DNA of 64,000 bases from NCBI RefSeq assembly GCF_037975245.1, contig NC_092561.1, positions 17,243,001-17,307,000 on the forward strand, written 5' to 3'. Under the pieces are notes generated by a model. It was not told the DNA's origin. It did not search any database and saw nothing but the letters and a program-made list of their open reading frames with translations. Source of the DNA: Apostichopus japonicus. Lineage: Eukaryota > Echinodermata > Holothuroidea > Aspidochirotida > Stichopodidae. Below are positions 49,221 to 60,038 of this stretch, piece after piece (the stretch's first letter is position 1; each line of letters starts with the position of its first letter). The position numbers were made by a program, and so were the translations under genes.

Positions 49221-50601
49221 TAAATATATTATTATTATATTTTCAACAGTTGCTACGCCACCTCCTCCAACTAGCCTTGGACCGAATACCCAGACGATAC
49301 CGTCTCTTTACTATTGTGATAACTTTTACACCGATCCTGCTAATGATCAAGTAACTTCACCAAACTGGCCCAGTAATTATTCTTCTAATGCTGATTGTGG
49401 CAATACCATCCAAGCACCACAGGGAAGCACCATTACACTAACATTCCTGGCATTTGAACTTGAGGGGGGTGGTACCGATTGTCCGTACGATACTGTTACG
49501 GTAAGTCATTAATTCCAATTGGTTAGATTTCAAGCTGATTCGCGACTCTCGAATTAATGAGATTCAAATGTTGTCAAAGGTTATTTGTCCCTAGAGAAAT
49601 ATGGAAACTGTAATCAAACTTTACATCTCATTTCAACATTAACCTAAGTGAGTGTTAGGGACGTTGGTATGACGTCAGTCCCTTAGCCACTTATAACTCA
49701 GAGTCGGTCAAGTTTAAGGGATGGCAATAGTTCAATTACCACAGTGATTGTTATGGACGTTGGTATCACTTCAGTCCCGTAGCCACCTATAACTCAGAGT
49801 CAGTCCGGTTTAAGGGATTACAGTAGGCACATAAGTCAATTTAATTTGTTATAGACATTGAAAACAGCAAATATCACACTTGGTTGATTTTCAATACCAG
49901 CTTTTGAGAAATTAACCTGTATGTAACACTTATCACACTGCCATAAAAAAATCGAGAGGAATCGAAACACATGATTTACTAATAAAAGAACAATAAAATA
50001 TAAGTATGTACGTAATGCATATTACTCCCCCTTGGGGTTGGTGAAATAGTTGAACAAATGAAGAAAATGCGTTAAAGACTTCGTTTCTGACACTTACCAT
50101 ACCTATATAGCTAACAAACTTTAAGGTCACCAGCATCATTTTTTCCAATTATGATAACTAAACGAGATGACAACGTAGAAATGCAGACTAATGTCATCTT
50201 CTGAGTTTGAAACATGATTGAGTCATCAATAAATAATTTTCATAATTCAAAAACGAGTCAATTGAATTTCGTCACTGTCGTTGGTAACTCACAAAATAGT
50301 AAACATCCATTTCCATTGATTTGTGTATAGAAACCAGAGAATGAGAAATCTGATTTTCCCTTCAAGTTCGGTTTTTTTCTTCTTCACACATTCTGAAGCT
50401 GTTTATTTCCTTATTTTTTCCTCAACTTGACAGATTTACGAAGGTAATTCTGTCCAAGATCCAATACTTGCAGGACCTTTCTGTGGTGACGAAGTCATTC
50501 CATCGAACGTGACGTCAACGGGTAACCTGATGTATGTGCACTTCGTGTCAGATTATTCTGTCCAAAATCCCGGTTTTCGGGCTACGTTTGAATTTATGTA
50601 A
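38735..50601 (+). CDS. Secreted Tie-like ectodomain protein (signal, Ig, EGF x4, CUB x2)
   Basis: Eleven exons: 38735-38786, 42210-42509, 43882-44115, 44449-44574, 45508-45660, 46054-46188, 46699-46821, 47930-48114, 48621-48786, 49250-49500, 50434-50601. They total 1893 nt, 630 residues, with all phases consistent. Order: signal peptide, Ig-like region, EGF modules, two CUB domains, TAA at 50599-50601. Tie receptor hallmarks are RLIVRR then C at the Ig/EGF junction and [11 protein letters not shown] in the second EGF module. Vertebrate Tie1/Tie2 continue with an Ig domain, fibronectin type III repeats, a membrane helix and a kinase; here CUB domains and a stop follow. AATAAA at 50666-50671 supports a true 3' end. 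I infer a secreted product that may bind an angiopoietin-like (fibrinogen-domain) ligand. Confidence 0.85.
38851..38938. repeat. (TA)n / (AC)n compound microsatellite
   Basis: TA repeats with an ACAC block in the middle, in intron 1 of the Tie-like gene. Confidence 0.92.
39231..39585. repeat. Left arm of 355 bp inverted repeat in intron 1
   Basis: Its reverse complement matches 41828-42183 at high identity, judged by eye above 80 percent, from the outer edge (gcatcgaag...) through ctggacctgagatg and tgactgtacactagtgtc to the inner edge (attaccggcattagacgt). The arms are separated by 2.2 kb with no ORF I can name. Confidence 0.9.
40123..40183. repeat. Short tandem duplication (about 27 bp)
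   Basis: cttccgatttcttccaaaga and ctttgtcttccgatttcttg recur head to tail between the inverted arms. Confidence 0.7.
41828..42183. repeat. Right arm of 355 bp inverted repeat in intron 1
   Basis: Inverted partner of 39231-39585. It stops 26 bp before exon 2 of the Tie-like gene and contains the ATG at 42149. The pair could be a foldback element or two opposed copies of a dispersed repeat; a third partial copy lies at 47832-47890. Confidence 0.9.
42149..42509 (+). CDS. Exon 2 (Ig-like region 1) with possible alternative start at 42149
   Basis: From acceptor ttttcatag the exon runs 42210-42509, encoding [15 protein letters not shown] through [14 protein letters not shown], a weak Ig-like region with the two expected cysteines. 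The same frame is open upstream to an ATG at 42149 ([10 protein letters not shown], then a hydrophobic stretch), which would also make a signal peptide without splicing. But 42149-42183 lies in the right arm of an inverted repeat, so this start may be a by-product of an insertion. Confidence 0.7.
42510..43881 (+). other. Intron 2 of Tie-like gene
   Basis: 1.4 kb with no recognised gene, repeat or element. Confidence 0.6.
43882..44115 (+). CDS. Exon 3: Ig-like domain of Tie type
   Basis: Encodes ...[21 protein letters not shown]...[13 protein letters not shown]...RLIVR. The W strand and D-x-G-x-Y motif are present, but the first canonical Ig cysteine is missing. The domain ends at RLIVR(R), as in vertebrate Tie2. 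Phase 1 on both sides. Confidence 0.82.
44449..46821 (+). CDS. Exons 4-7: EGF modules with Tie signature
   Basis: Four phase 1-1 exons. 44449-44574: [20 protein letters not shown], a laminin-like EGF. 45508-45660: [10 protein letters not shown] then [11 protein letters not shown], the strongly conserved second Tie EGF module. 46054-46188: [16 protein letters not shown]. 46699-46821: [20 protein letters not shown], a classical EGF absent from vertebrate Ties at this position. Introns 44575-45507 and 46189-46698 hold no recognised element. Confidence 0.88.
47832..47890. repeat. Third, partial copy of the inverted-arm repeat
   Basis: ggtcagattaccggcatta through cacaccctttaa is nearly identical to 39538-39594, with g-to-t as the main change. 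It lies 40 bp before the acceptor of exon 8. Confidence 0.85.
47930..50601 (+). CDS. Exons 8-11: two CUB domains and stop
   Basis: CUB1 is 47930-48114 plus 48621-48786 ([35 protein letters not shown]). CUB2 is 49250-49500 plus 50434-50601 ([39 protein letters not shown]). Both keep the YD and D...GF positions of calcium-binding CUB domains. Each is split at the same place, after the YDxxV strand, indicating internal duplication. A proline-rich linker ([11 protein letters not shown]) joins them. The chain ends right after CUB2 ([11 protein letters not shown]). Confidence 0.9.
49180..49240. repeat. (TA)n-rich tract beside CUB2 exon
   Basis: TA and ATT repeats directly before the tttcaacag acceptor of exon 10, replacing most of the usual pyrimidine tract. 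Confidence 0.85.
49648..49829. repeat. Tandem duplication with about 96 bp period
   Basis: Two copies sharing gacgttggtat, tcagtccc and cctataactcagagtc-type words, about 85 percent alike by eye, in the intron inside CUB2. Confidence 0.8.
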
Positions 50602-50665
50602 TTAGTGAGCGTTTGTCATCAAGGAGTCCATTCTAAAAACGTGACGAATCTTATTTCTTTTTCTC

Positions 50666-50671
50666 AATAAA
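50666..50671 (+). terminator. Polyadenylation signal AATAAA
   Basis: Lies 64 bp past the stop of the Tie-like gene, the usual arrangement for a short 3' UTR. Confidence 0.6.
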
Positions 50672-50689
50672 CAGTAATGTTAACATATA

Positions 50690-52753
50690 CATCCATAGAT
50701 TGACCTCACATACAATATGGCGTTGGACTGAAGTAGTGGAAGCGCCAAGCTTTTTGTCTGTGTGACAAGTGTCGACTACCAATGGAAAATCCTCGATTTT
50801 TTTAAAAACGAGTAAATTCTTTACAAATACCGCGCAACTGTGGAACCTCACTTTTAAGTTTTAGTAACTATGCCTTCAGCATTTCTGTATCAAATAGAGA
50901 TCTGTACCAGACACTATTAATAAAACTATATGCCATGAATCCAAAAGATAGATTTTTAAATATAAAAGTTGTGATTAAGGGGAAACGTCGTTAATAGGTA
51001 TAGGCCTAGTCCATGACCTTATACTTCGATATGGTTATTACAAGAAAGTGGAACTATGGATGTTGCGTCCTATGTCTCACAGCTCATTTTCTCTGTTTAT
51101 AACTGTATTAAAGGTTATATACTGTACAATATAGTGAGTAACTCACTTTAACAACTGTAACACACAGTATTGTCTGAGAGCAACGCAGTGTTGTGACTTA
51201 ACCTCCGTACTGCAAAGTGCAACTCAAATCAGAACTATAGATACTGTAATTATATACACTACCGTACTTACTGTGGTGCGGTATTTATACCACAGCATTA
51301 AACCTTATATTAACCCGGTGCTGTGGTCGACTAGATAAAGGGTGGGTCTTCTCATCCAAGAGCAATCTATGGTTTCCCCATCTGAAATGACTTTTCTAAA
51401 TTGAATAGATTCCAAATTTCAGTTATAATGTTGAATTGGAAGCTTCCCCCCCCCCCCCTCGACGTATAAGTTGTAATCCATATGAAATTTCTTGTCGCTT
51501 ATGCGTCGTAAAAATAGCTGCTAATTATATTATTATCATTTATTATTATAATAATTTGAAGTGCTTATAGGTACATCGTGTTTGTCTTTTGTCTAATTTC
51601 AACCGTTTCATATTAGAGAAGTATCATAGTTCCTATGCTCATATGACGTAATGCTAGATAACCCCACGTAAAAATGGCCGATCGTGACAATAAAATATTT
51701 AAAAAAATGGCGAATGTCAATACATTTTAAGAACCTTTTGATGCTAGGTAGCGATCCACATAATATTGATCCCTGATATGGTAGGAACTGAACGTATGCT
51801 GATCCTTACCCCACCACTCTCACACCCATTTTCGACCATCCTGTACCATATGAAAATGGAAACAACTCAGCCCCATTCAATCACCATGCTTGTATCACGC
51901 ATCGGATGTATGATCATTAGTCTGTGACCAATGTGATTATGCAATGTGTAAATGTTCATTTTATACATTTACTTGTAACCGCATGTCAGGAGCGTTAAGA
52001 TTGGCTGGACGTATTGTGTTATTCCTTCGCCTCCCACGTGTGAGATGTAAAACTTTCTGCTCTTATCAAAGAAGTTGGGATCTCCGTTTGTCAATAGCCT
52101 CTTGATTCTCGTAACTATTGAATCAATTTTACTGATCGAATAAATAAGACAAATAAATGTACGGCTTCTGAACTGAGTTTGTGTTGTTTATTTAGTTTCC
52201 TAATTGATACGATAGGATCGATACTTACGAAGTCATACCGACAAGTCTTACCTAAGAACACAGTAACTATGTTTACTTTACGATAGAGAGTACGAACGAA
52301 CTTTGACCCTTCGTAGGGAGGCAAGAAGCTGGGGCACGCGTGCAGGAGTCTATTTGGGCTCGCTGTGGGCGCTGGTCAGAGTTTGAGGCACAACGACATG
52401 GTATATAGGTACAAGTCGTTTGTGTAAAAAAAAAACTAGCTGAAGTTAGGTAATTGTTTGTGTTAGCAAGACTGATCGCATCCTTTGTCGCATCCAATTC
52501 CCCGCTTTAGGTTCAATAGCATGCATACCTAGTAAATAACTGTTCAGTCGAAGCTCTTCTTCGTGATGAAGGAATGAACTCCATCTGTGGATTTTAAAGA
52601 TGATTGTCTTCAATTGATACTTCTTTTGCATTTAAAATGCTAGTCATCGTTATTTCTGTAATAGTGGACGAACGCATTTTGGAAGAAAGAGGTCTTTGCT
52701 TTGTCTTTTCAACATGGCCGCGCAGGCTGCGTCAGAGAATGAATAACTTACAT
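50690..52753. other. Intergenic stretch after Tie-like gene
   Basis: No supported gene. It includes a poly-C run near 51447 and AT-rich sequence. Confidence 0.5.
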
Positions 52754-55434
52754 CCATACATTATAATGGAAAGTATGAATAATCATATATACAGTGTTGT
52801 CAGTCATTGTGAGTTAATAGTTTAAGAATAGACGAATAATTCATCAATTCGTAAATCATGTATACGTCTTTTTTTCATGATTTTGACAATTTCGTTGCTA
52901 CGTATTGAATTCTGAGTCCATTTGAGTTCTCATTAACGTGTTGAGATAACAGACCACGCGTCTCAATTGGTATTACGTTAGCTCGATACAGACGTGTGAC
53001 GAAACGCGGCAAGGTCAGTACACTCGGATACACACAATGACGGGAAACGTAAGCCAATTAATGTTGTGAAATTTTAAGATATTTTAAAAATAACGTGTAA
53101 TTAGATCATTATTAGAGTTATCTCTGACCGGTAAATCCTTTATTTCACAAGCACTTTACTTGGAAACTATAATATTGCTAATTATTTGTTTTGTTTTTTC
53201 ATTTCTCTTCATTTATGAAAATAAAATAGACTTCTCAGAGCTGCAAATCTATAACCCTGCCTTCAGTGTTATGTTTGAGATATTTCTGGTGTGTTTTCTC
53301 ATCCACATACGTCATAGATAACTTGCGAACAATTAAAGCGGAACATAATCAGTTCTTAGAATTCTCATTTTCATTTCATTTCGCTTCAGTGGTGAAAGAA
53401 GATATGAATTATATCTAACGTGCTTACTAATACCAATTAGTCATTTCATTGTTTTGTATGATTAATACTTTAACACTGTAATGATATCTTCCACATGGAA
53501 ATAGATTTTGTTTAGCTGGTAGAGGAACTGTTTCAAGAGAAGCATCCTTGTTACATACGCCGATGATGATGATGATGATGATGATTGGGTTTCAGGCTCC
53601 TTTAAATTATTCGAAATAATTTTATCGTTTCATGTCCCATCAAATGTTGTCATCTTGGAATACACTAACCTTTGACTTGATAGTAACTGCCCAGTATACA
53701 AACGTACGTCCGTGTAGTACCTATTTTGTTTTTAAGTACGTAAGTTGTGTAACAAATTATATTCCGATGACATTCTCAATAACGCGACATTATCTGCTAA
53801 CAATACTGACGTAACAAGTTAATCAAGTTTTACACCCCCCCCCCCAAAAAAAAGTTTAAATGTATATGAAATTCCTGCGTGCTCTTAAAACTTGTAACAG
53901 GATGAACGAATGTTATACGTCGAGAACAAGATGTGTCTTGAACAAAAAATGTAAATCTATCATCAACTTTCTGAGCTATTTTATTTCAATGGACAAGAGC
54001 AAAGGGGTTCATGGCTTGAACGAGATTCGAGCCAGTTTCTGACGAAAATGGACATATCACATTTTATGAGTTCGACACATATATGTTGCGATACCATCAC
54101 CATGTATTTTACTATCACTGGCAAATGGTGACTTCATTTGAATATTAATTATGTGACTAAGTAGAACCCTATCAGTTTTTCACAACTCATCATAGTACCA
54201 CAAATACAACAGTGCAATTGCCATGTTAACATATTTTGCTTAAAGCATGACTTTTAGGCACACTACTCATTTTAAGATGTTGCAGACTGCTAAAACCCAC
54301 TGCTATCAGTCCATGTTGTACATCCATAACACTTTTAAGTTTTAAGACGTGAACATTTAAACAGCTTCCTCAAATGACTGGACTTTTGAGTCTAATACAC
54401 AGACCAATAAGTCAGTACCTCACAAGCAACACAAAACTTAATAGGAAAAGATTAAATATTTATGGCCTCAAATTACATGTAGTACAATTTTTCAAGGACA
54501 ACTGGTGTTGAATGTCATCCAGGAGTGTCGTTAATTCGTAAAATAGCCTGACGTTGTTGAGTTACTACAATTTATCAATTTGATAAATTTTTAATACATT
54601 ACATACATTATTATTAACATTAACATTTAGGCCTGCACTGAGGAGCCAACGTTATCATCAAACACGTTTATTGAAAGACAAGGCTGGACCCGTGGCAGTG
54701 AAGAGATATTTTACACCCAGAACACCAGAATGACGCTACTTATAATTTTAATTATATTATTATAATTATAATTGTACTTAGATATTGTTATTAATGTTAT
54801 GAACATGGAGTTAAAGTTAAACTGACAAGGGCATGATCAATGTGAGAATAATTCTGGTAATGCTGAACCAAAGAAGTCTTGCATGCTGAAGCCAAATTGC
54901 TGAGTCCGACATGAATAATCTTTGGGCCTCCAAGCTTGCTTATCAGAACCAACCATACATTGTCTTGCTTAACCTTGTCCGGTTTAACACCCCAGATGAC
55001 TTTCTCTGAACCTTACAAACACAATAATATGGTTGATTGAGAAGCACCTGGAAGTTGACAACAAGTTGACTCAAAGCAAACGATGTAAGAAGGCGATTCT
55101 TCCTAACAGGGGTAAGATATCTAGTCTTCCAGGTGTTCAGTTGGTTTTAAAGGCGGGAAAGCTTGGAGTTAAATGGGAAAAGATAGTCCCCTTATTGGTG
55201 AGAGTAACACCTGATAGCTTAATAGAACCATTATTAAAAGATAAATTCGGATAATTTTCTTTTTACGAAGTCGGACGTCTTAGCAATGAAAGGCACTAAA
55301 AGGTAGAGAGCAAAGACTTTCTGTAATTGGTCTTCAAGCTTGAAGAAATTAATTACTTAATGTTCATCGTCGTAATTATTAATTAATAATTACGACGATG
55401 AAAATTGACAGTTTCTTCCATAGACTCAAGACAT
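52754..55434. repeat. Dispersed 2.6 kb repeat, copy 2
   Basis: Same orientation as 34486-37063, about 18.3 kb away. It differs by scattered substitutions and small indels and by an extra 130 bp segment near 54510-54640. A GAT microsatellite has expanded at 53561-53585. The palindrome lies at 55363-55402. No transposase or RT is recognised. Confidence 0.85.
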
Positions 55435-55992
55435 CTTAAAACATTTTCGTGCCAGCCGTATATTGCAGAAGCTTTAGTTCTCAATGTAGATATTAATACC
55501 CTTAATGTGAGCATTGTTACAAGTTCTCATAGTAACATACGAATACATGACTTAAGAGCTCACCTAAGAAATTAACTCTAAAAAACCTAATTCCTTTATT
55601 TCCCGTGATGGATCCCCTAGTACCCATACATCATCCGCATCATTTATAGCCATGATTACCGTTGTTATGGTAACCAATAGAAAACTAATAGCTCGCATTA
55701 GCTGACTGACTACACTATTTGACGAAACGTTCCCTTCATTGGTACATTGTATTTGCAATGATGGGATCGTCAATTTTGTCCATTTCACAATTATTACGGT
55801 AAAATACTTCTGGTTCTGTAAATTGAAATGTTGCATTTCTTATAGATATTACAGTTAGTGGAAATCATACCATGTAACCCTAGCTCCCACTTGGGCAGTA
55901 AGATGGTTAAATATATATAACAGTTTATGAAAGTTAAATACCATGACAATACTAATGGATTACAAAGTAACCGTGCTATCTACTTACGTATT

Positions 55993-56903
55993 CTTTTTCT
56001 CTTCTTTCGTTTTAAATTCAGTTCCTCTTTCTGTAAGCACATACTTGATTGTTTCGAATAAGCCGGAATTTGATATTTGATATAATAATGATATGATTCT
56101 ACCACGCCGATATCGCTACTTATTACTTTCTGTCTATATTAATTACTAATTCTTAACTGTGTAGTATTACTCTTTAAATGCGAATAGTCTCTTTATTGTC
56201 TTTAATTGCTGGCTAATTACTAATTTTCTAATTACAAACTCTTTTATTACTAACTGTCTAATAACTGACTAATTTATCAACTTTGTAATTTTGCTTAATA
56301 TGTTATCTGGATATAATGAATCTGGTGCATTGCCGCGAGCATCGTGTAGTGGCAATGATCCCTACACAGACAAAGTGAATTTGAGAATGTGAAATGTAAA
56401 CTTTAAACAAATGCACTGTGTTGTAGGGACCGAGTGAGAGAGAGAGAGAGCGAGAGAGGACATGTGTACACTCCAGGGTCTGGTGCAGTTCTGTTTATTG
56501 ACACACAATCACAATATAGTACTATACCACAGTAGGCTACACTAACAGTAACACATATATTTTCTAGCTAACTAGTACTACTCACTATTTTTCTCTTCTT
56601 TCGTTTTAAATTCAGTTCCTCTTTCTGTAAGCACATACTTGATTGTTTCGAATAAGCCGGAATTTGATATAATGATGATATGATTCTACTACGCCGATAT
56701 CGCTACTTATTACTTTTTGCTTAATTAATTACTAATTCTTAACTATGCAGTTCTACTCTTTAAATGCGAATTGTCTTTTTATTGTCTTTAATTGCTGGCT
56801 AATTACTAATTTTCTAATTACTAGTTTTCACAATATAGTACTATTCCACAGTAGGCTACACTAACAGTAACACATATATCCCTAGCTAACTAGTACTACT
56901 CAC
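55993..56903. repeat. Nested tandem duplication (A-spacer-C, then B-D)
   Basis: Block A 55993-56235 recurs as B 56587-56822. Block C 56511-56584 recurs as D 56830-56903. The second unit lacks the roughly 275 bp spacer, which includes the (GA)n tract, so a 590 bp unit was duplicated and then deleted, or the spacer was inserted in the first. Confidence 0.85.
56431..56459. repeat. (GA)n microsatellite
   Basis: gagtgagagagagagagagc and following GA units. Confidence 0.85.
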
Positions 56904-57353
56904 AAGGTAATAACCACACCCAAGCAACCTAGTTGCCCAGACACAAACATACAGGAAGATTAACAGTTTACCATAATACAATACAATGAGACCAGAGTTA
57001 GCAGATGATTACATGATAACATCTGGGCATGGATACACTGCAAGTAATTACTATAATAACAGGTGCACAATAGGTAAAGGTAAGTAACAATAGGCAATAG
57101 ATACTGTACATGCTATGTAGGCTGGAACCCTACAATGTTAGCTTATCCCTACAGTCACTGGTAACCTGCGTAGGCAAGGGAAGACCAATTTGTTAAGTTA
57201 ATGACACTATACTAACAGGCATGTTGTAGCTGTTATAACTCAATTAATTCGAAGGGCTTATTTGTTCAACAAACTAATTAAAAATACTTGCTTCATTATC
57301 AATTATGAAATATGACTAACCTTGTAAACATTTGCTTGAACTAAATGTCCAGA

Positions 57354-57359
57354 TTTATT
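57354..57359 (-). terminator. Possible polyadenylation signal of TRIM gene
   Basis: AATAAA on the minus strand, about 470 bp after the stop codon. Confidence 0.35.
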
Positions 57360-57826
57360 GAACATAGAAAAAGTAGCATAACGTGATTAAATCTTTATGT
57401 CAAAATGAAAATGTAGCAAACTGTAGAAAATGCGATGTAGTCAATTTAAATGTGAGGGGGTAAGGAAGTTATGAATGATGGATGTTCTAGTGCGTCAAAT
57501 ACATGAGTTACTCTAGCGAGTCCATCTTTGTTTTAAAATCATGAACTTTGTGTTCAAAGTAAAGAGCGCTATAACTAATCATTGCAAATAAAAGGTCAAA
57601 TTCGAACAAAAAAACTATACTTAATATGCTGTGTTGATATGTGGAAACATTTTTTAAGTTCTCAACATAGGATGTTAAAGAACAAAAATCAAATCTAAAT
57701 CAGATTAAAAAAAATGGTGTCAGGCAGTCGTTCATCACAAGTATGTAGCAGTTCATTTCATTCATTCGGAAAAAATGGTGGTTGGTCGTGGAACAACCAA
57801 TTTCACAAAATGCGTTAAATGTGTTT

Positions 57827-60019
57827 CTATGGGACAAGACCAAACGTGTACAGTAACCCAGTTTGGCCTGTCGCCACAAGAAGCTTCTCACCTTCTCCCG
57901 TTTCTAGCGTGGTTATACATCTTGCATTGCTATCATTAAGTCGCTTTGTTGCTAGCTGGCGATAATCTTGTCCGTATTGAATAATAATACGTCTGCTGTT
58001 ACCACTTACATCTGCTGACCATAATATGTAAATGACGCCATCGTTATCTACGCATGTGCATAGTGGACCCCAGTCACCTTCATCGACATTCGGTTTGTTC
58101 AATTCGTATACAAGTTTTGCTTCCAATTGATTTTTAGTGACCACGTACACTCTGCGACCATCCCTATCACATATCACAATGTTGTCATTATGAACACTCA
58201 TTTCTCTGACAGATGTTATGTCATCCGGAAGTCTAATGGTCCTTACGAAATTCAGTTGCCGGTCAAGTTCATACACTTCCATACTGCTGCTTCCTACAAG
58301 TATGTGGTTGTTATAAACATCTGTAGTTACACTCAGTACTGAGTTACCTTCTGGCCAGATGTTGACAACTTCTCTGATATCTTTAGAGACGTAAGAGCCA
58401 TCGCGAACATCGTAAATTCCTACTTCAGTAGGTCTACATACCGTAGCAACTTTATAAAGAGGCAATGACGCACAGTAGCGGTAAGGACGATCCTTAAAAC
58501 TTTTTTCCTTTTTGAATTTATGTTGTCTAATTTTCTCGCCATTTCTGTTGATGACGGTGATGTGTGAATGCAAATTTGATGCTTTACCAGTGAGTAAGAT
58601 GCGTCCATCGCCAGTTTTGGTCATACTTGAAGTCCAACGGCCTTTCGATCTGATACCTTGAATATCAACAACAGAATCTTCATGTTCTGTGATCGTCGTG
58701 TTATTTGATGTATCTTTCGGCGTCCTGAAAACTTTAATTTCAGAAAGAAATTCCAGCTCTGAGAACTCCTTCTTAACATCTTCGATAAGTGGATCACTGG
58801 CTGCGGTGATGTCAGGAAGAAACTGTGCGTCCGTCCAGTCATTTTTGGAAAATAGAATGGTTGACGTTGAAGCGGAGAAGTTCTCATAACGCTTTATGAC
58901 ATGTTCATAATAATCTGCTATTTCTTGGATAAGATTCTCATTTCTTTCGCACACTGTGTCTAGAGCAGCCGTTTGGTTTTGTGAACTGTTGTCTAACCGT
59001 CTAAGCTCTTCCTGTGTCTCTTTATCCTTCCCATTGTGTTCTGACTGAACAACTGCAATTTCCTCTTGGTAACCCTTTTCGTTTCCTTTGATAATTTCGT
59101 CATACCTTTCTCTCACCTGTCTGATTTCTTCTTCCATGTCAAGCCTCAGCTGACGTTCTTCGTTTTCCTTCTTTTTTTCAATTTCCTTCTTTTTGCTCTC
59201 CAACTCATTCTGACTTTCTTTCTGTTGGTTCTTCAATTTATTAGACTGTTGGTCGTAATGGAACTGAATACTTTTCTTCTCTTCATATAAGTTGACTTTT
59301 AAAAGCTGTCGAACATTTTCAACTTTTCGAGGAAATTCGTATAGTTTTTCTTTGTAAGTTTTGAGCTCGACCAATTTTGCTGTAAGCCTTTCTCTTTCAC
59401 TCTTCGCTAGTTTAGTCACTTCATGAAGTACGTGATCTTTGTGTGTTCCGAAAGTGCAAGCTACACAAATCGGTAAGTTACCGCAAGATCCGCAGCACAA
59501 TTGAGCGAGATTCTTGGGGTGGTCTTTACATCTGGGGTCTTCGGTCAGAGAGGCAAGTTTAGCAAGAGTAAGGTTTTCGGTGTCAACGTGTTTCAAATCA
59601 AGCGTGTGTTGTTCATGATCACTGACCATTTTATTAGTTAAATGAAATTGAAAACATTCTTCACACAGAAAATCATTACACTTAAAGCAGTAGGCTGTAA
59701 TCTTCAGTTTCTTAGAACAACCAATACAGTCTTTGATATCTTCATCCTCAAAAGATTTCTGTAGTTGAATGAATTGAAGCATACTCTTCATGTGAAAGTC
59801 AGTTTTGAATCCATTTACACCTTCCTCCGGTATGTTACATTTGGTTTTGCAAAGAGGGCATTCCATAGTGTCGACTTTTGTTTGGATGATTATTTCTAGA
59901 CAATCACGGCAATATCGATGAAGGCATGGTAACTGTTTTGGTTCTTTAAATTCTTCTAGGCATATTGAACATTGAAAGAACTTTTCCTCCATGTCTTTTA
60001 AAGGTGTTGAGGACGCCAT
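57827..60019 (-). CDS. TRIM56-like E3 ubiquitin ligase, intronless coding region
   Basis: 730 residues in one exon. RING C3HC4: C17, C20, C32, H34, C37, C40, C54, C57. B-box 1 at about 98-138 (CIGC...CFKC...CEEC...H), B-box 2 at about 164-202 (CKDH...CGSC...CVAC...H). A long charged coiled coil covers about 207-390 (repeated KKK, EEE). The C-terminal 270 residues have repeated beta-strand-like segments (DGRILLTG, NHILVGSSSMEVYEL, DNIVICDRDGRRVYVV, GEKLLVATGQTGLLY) suggesting an NHL- or WD-like propeller. The order and length fit TRIM56-like proteins; these act in the cytoplasm, some in antiviral signalling. The ATG context (acaagATGgcg) is strong. Echinoderm genomes carry many such genes; exact orthology is uncertain. 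Confidence 0.93.
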   Translation of the reverse strand: MASSTPLKDMEEKFFQCSICLEEFKEPKQLPCLHRYCRDCLEIIIQTKVDTMECPLCKTKCNIPEEGVNGFKTDFHMKSMLQFIQLQKSFEDEDIKDCIGCSKKLKITAYCFKCNDFLCEECFQFHLTNKMVSDHEQHTLDLKHVDTENLTLAKLASLTEDPRCKDHPKNLAQLCCGSCGNLPICVACTFGTHKDHVLHEVTKLAKSERERLTAKLVELKTYKEKLYEFPRKVENVRQLLKVNLYEEKKSIQFHYDQQSNKLKNQQKESQNELESKKKEIEKKKENEERQLRLDMEEEIRQVRERYDEIIKGNEKGYQEEIAVVQSEHNGKDKETQEELRRLDNSSQNQTAALDTVCERNENLIQEIADYYEHVIKRYENFSASTSTILFSKNDWTDAQFLPDITAASDPLIEDVKKEFSELEFLSEIKVFRTPKDTSNNTTITEHEDSVVDIQGIRSKGRWTSSMTKTGDGRILLTGKASNLHSHITVINRNGEKIRQHKFKKEKSFKDRPYRYCASLPLYKVATVCRPTEVGIYDVRDGSYVSKDIREVVNIWPEGNSVLSVTTDVYNNHILVGSSSMEVYELDRQLNFVRTIRLPDDITSVREMSVHNDNIVICDRDGRRVYVVTKNQLEAKLVYELNKPNVDEGDWGPLCTCVDNDGVIYILWSADVSGNSRRIIIQYGQDYRQLATKRLNDSNARCITTLETGEGEKLLVATGQTGLLYTFGLVP

Positions 60020-60038
60020 CTTGTGTGTAACATCGACT
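60020..60038 (-). promoter_or_regulatory. 5' UTR and splice acceptor of TRIM gene
   Basis: On the minus strand tatttcacag precedes 16 nt of leader and the ATG, so the coding exon probably begins at 60036 with a non-coding first exon farther upstream that I could not identify. Confidence 0.5.
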
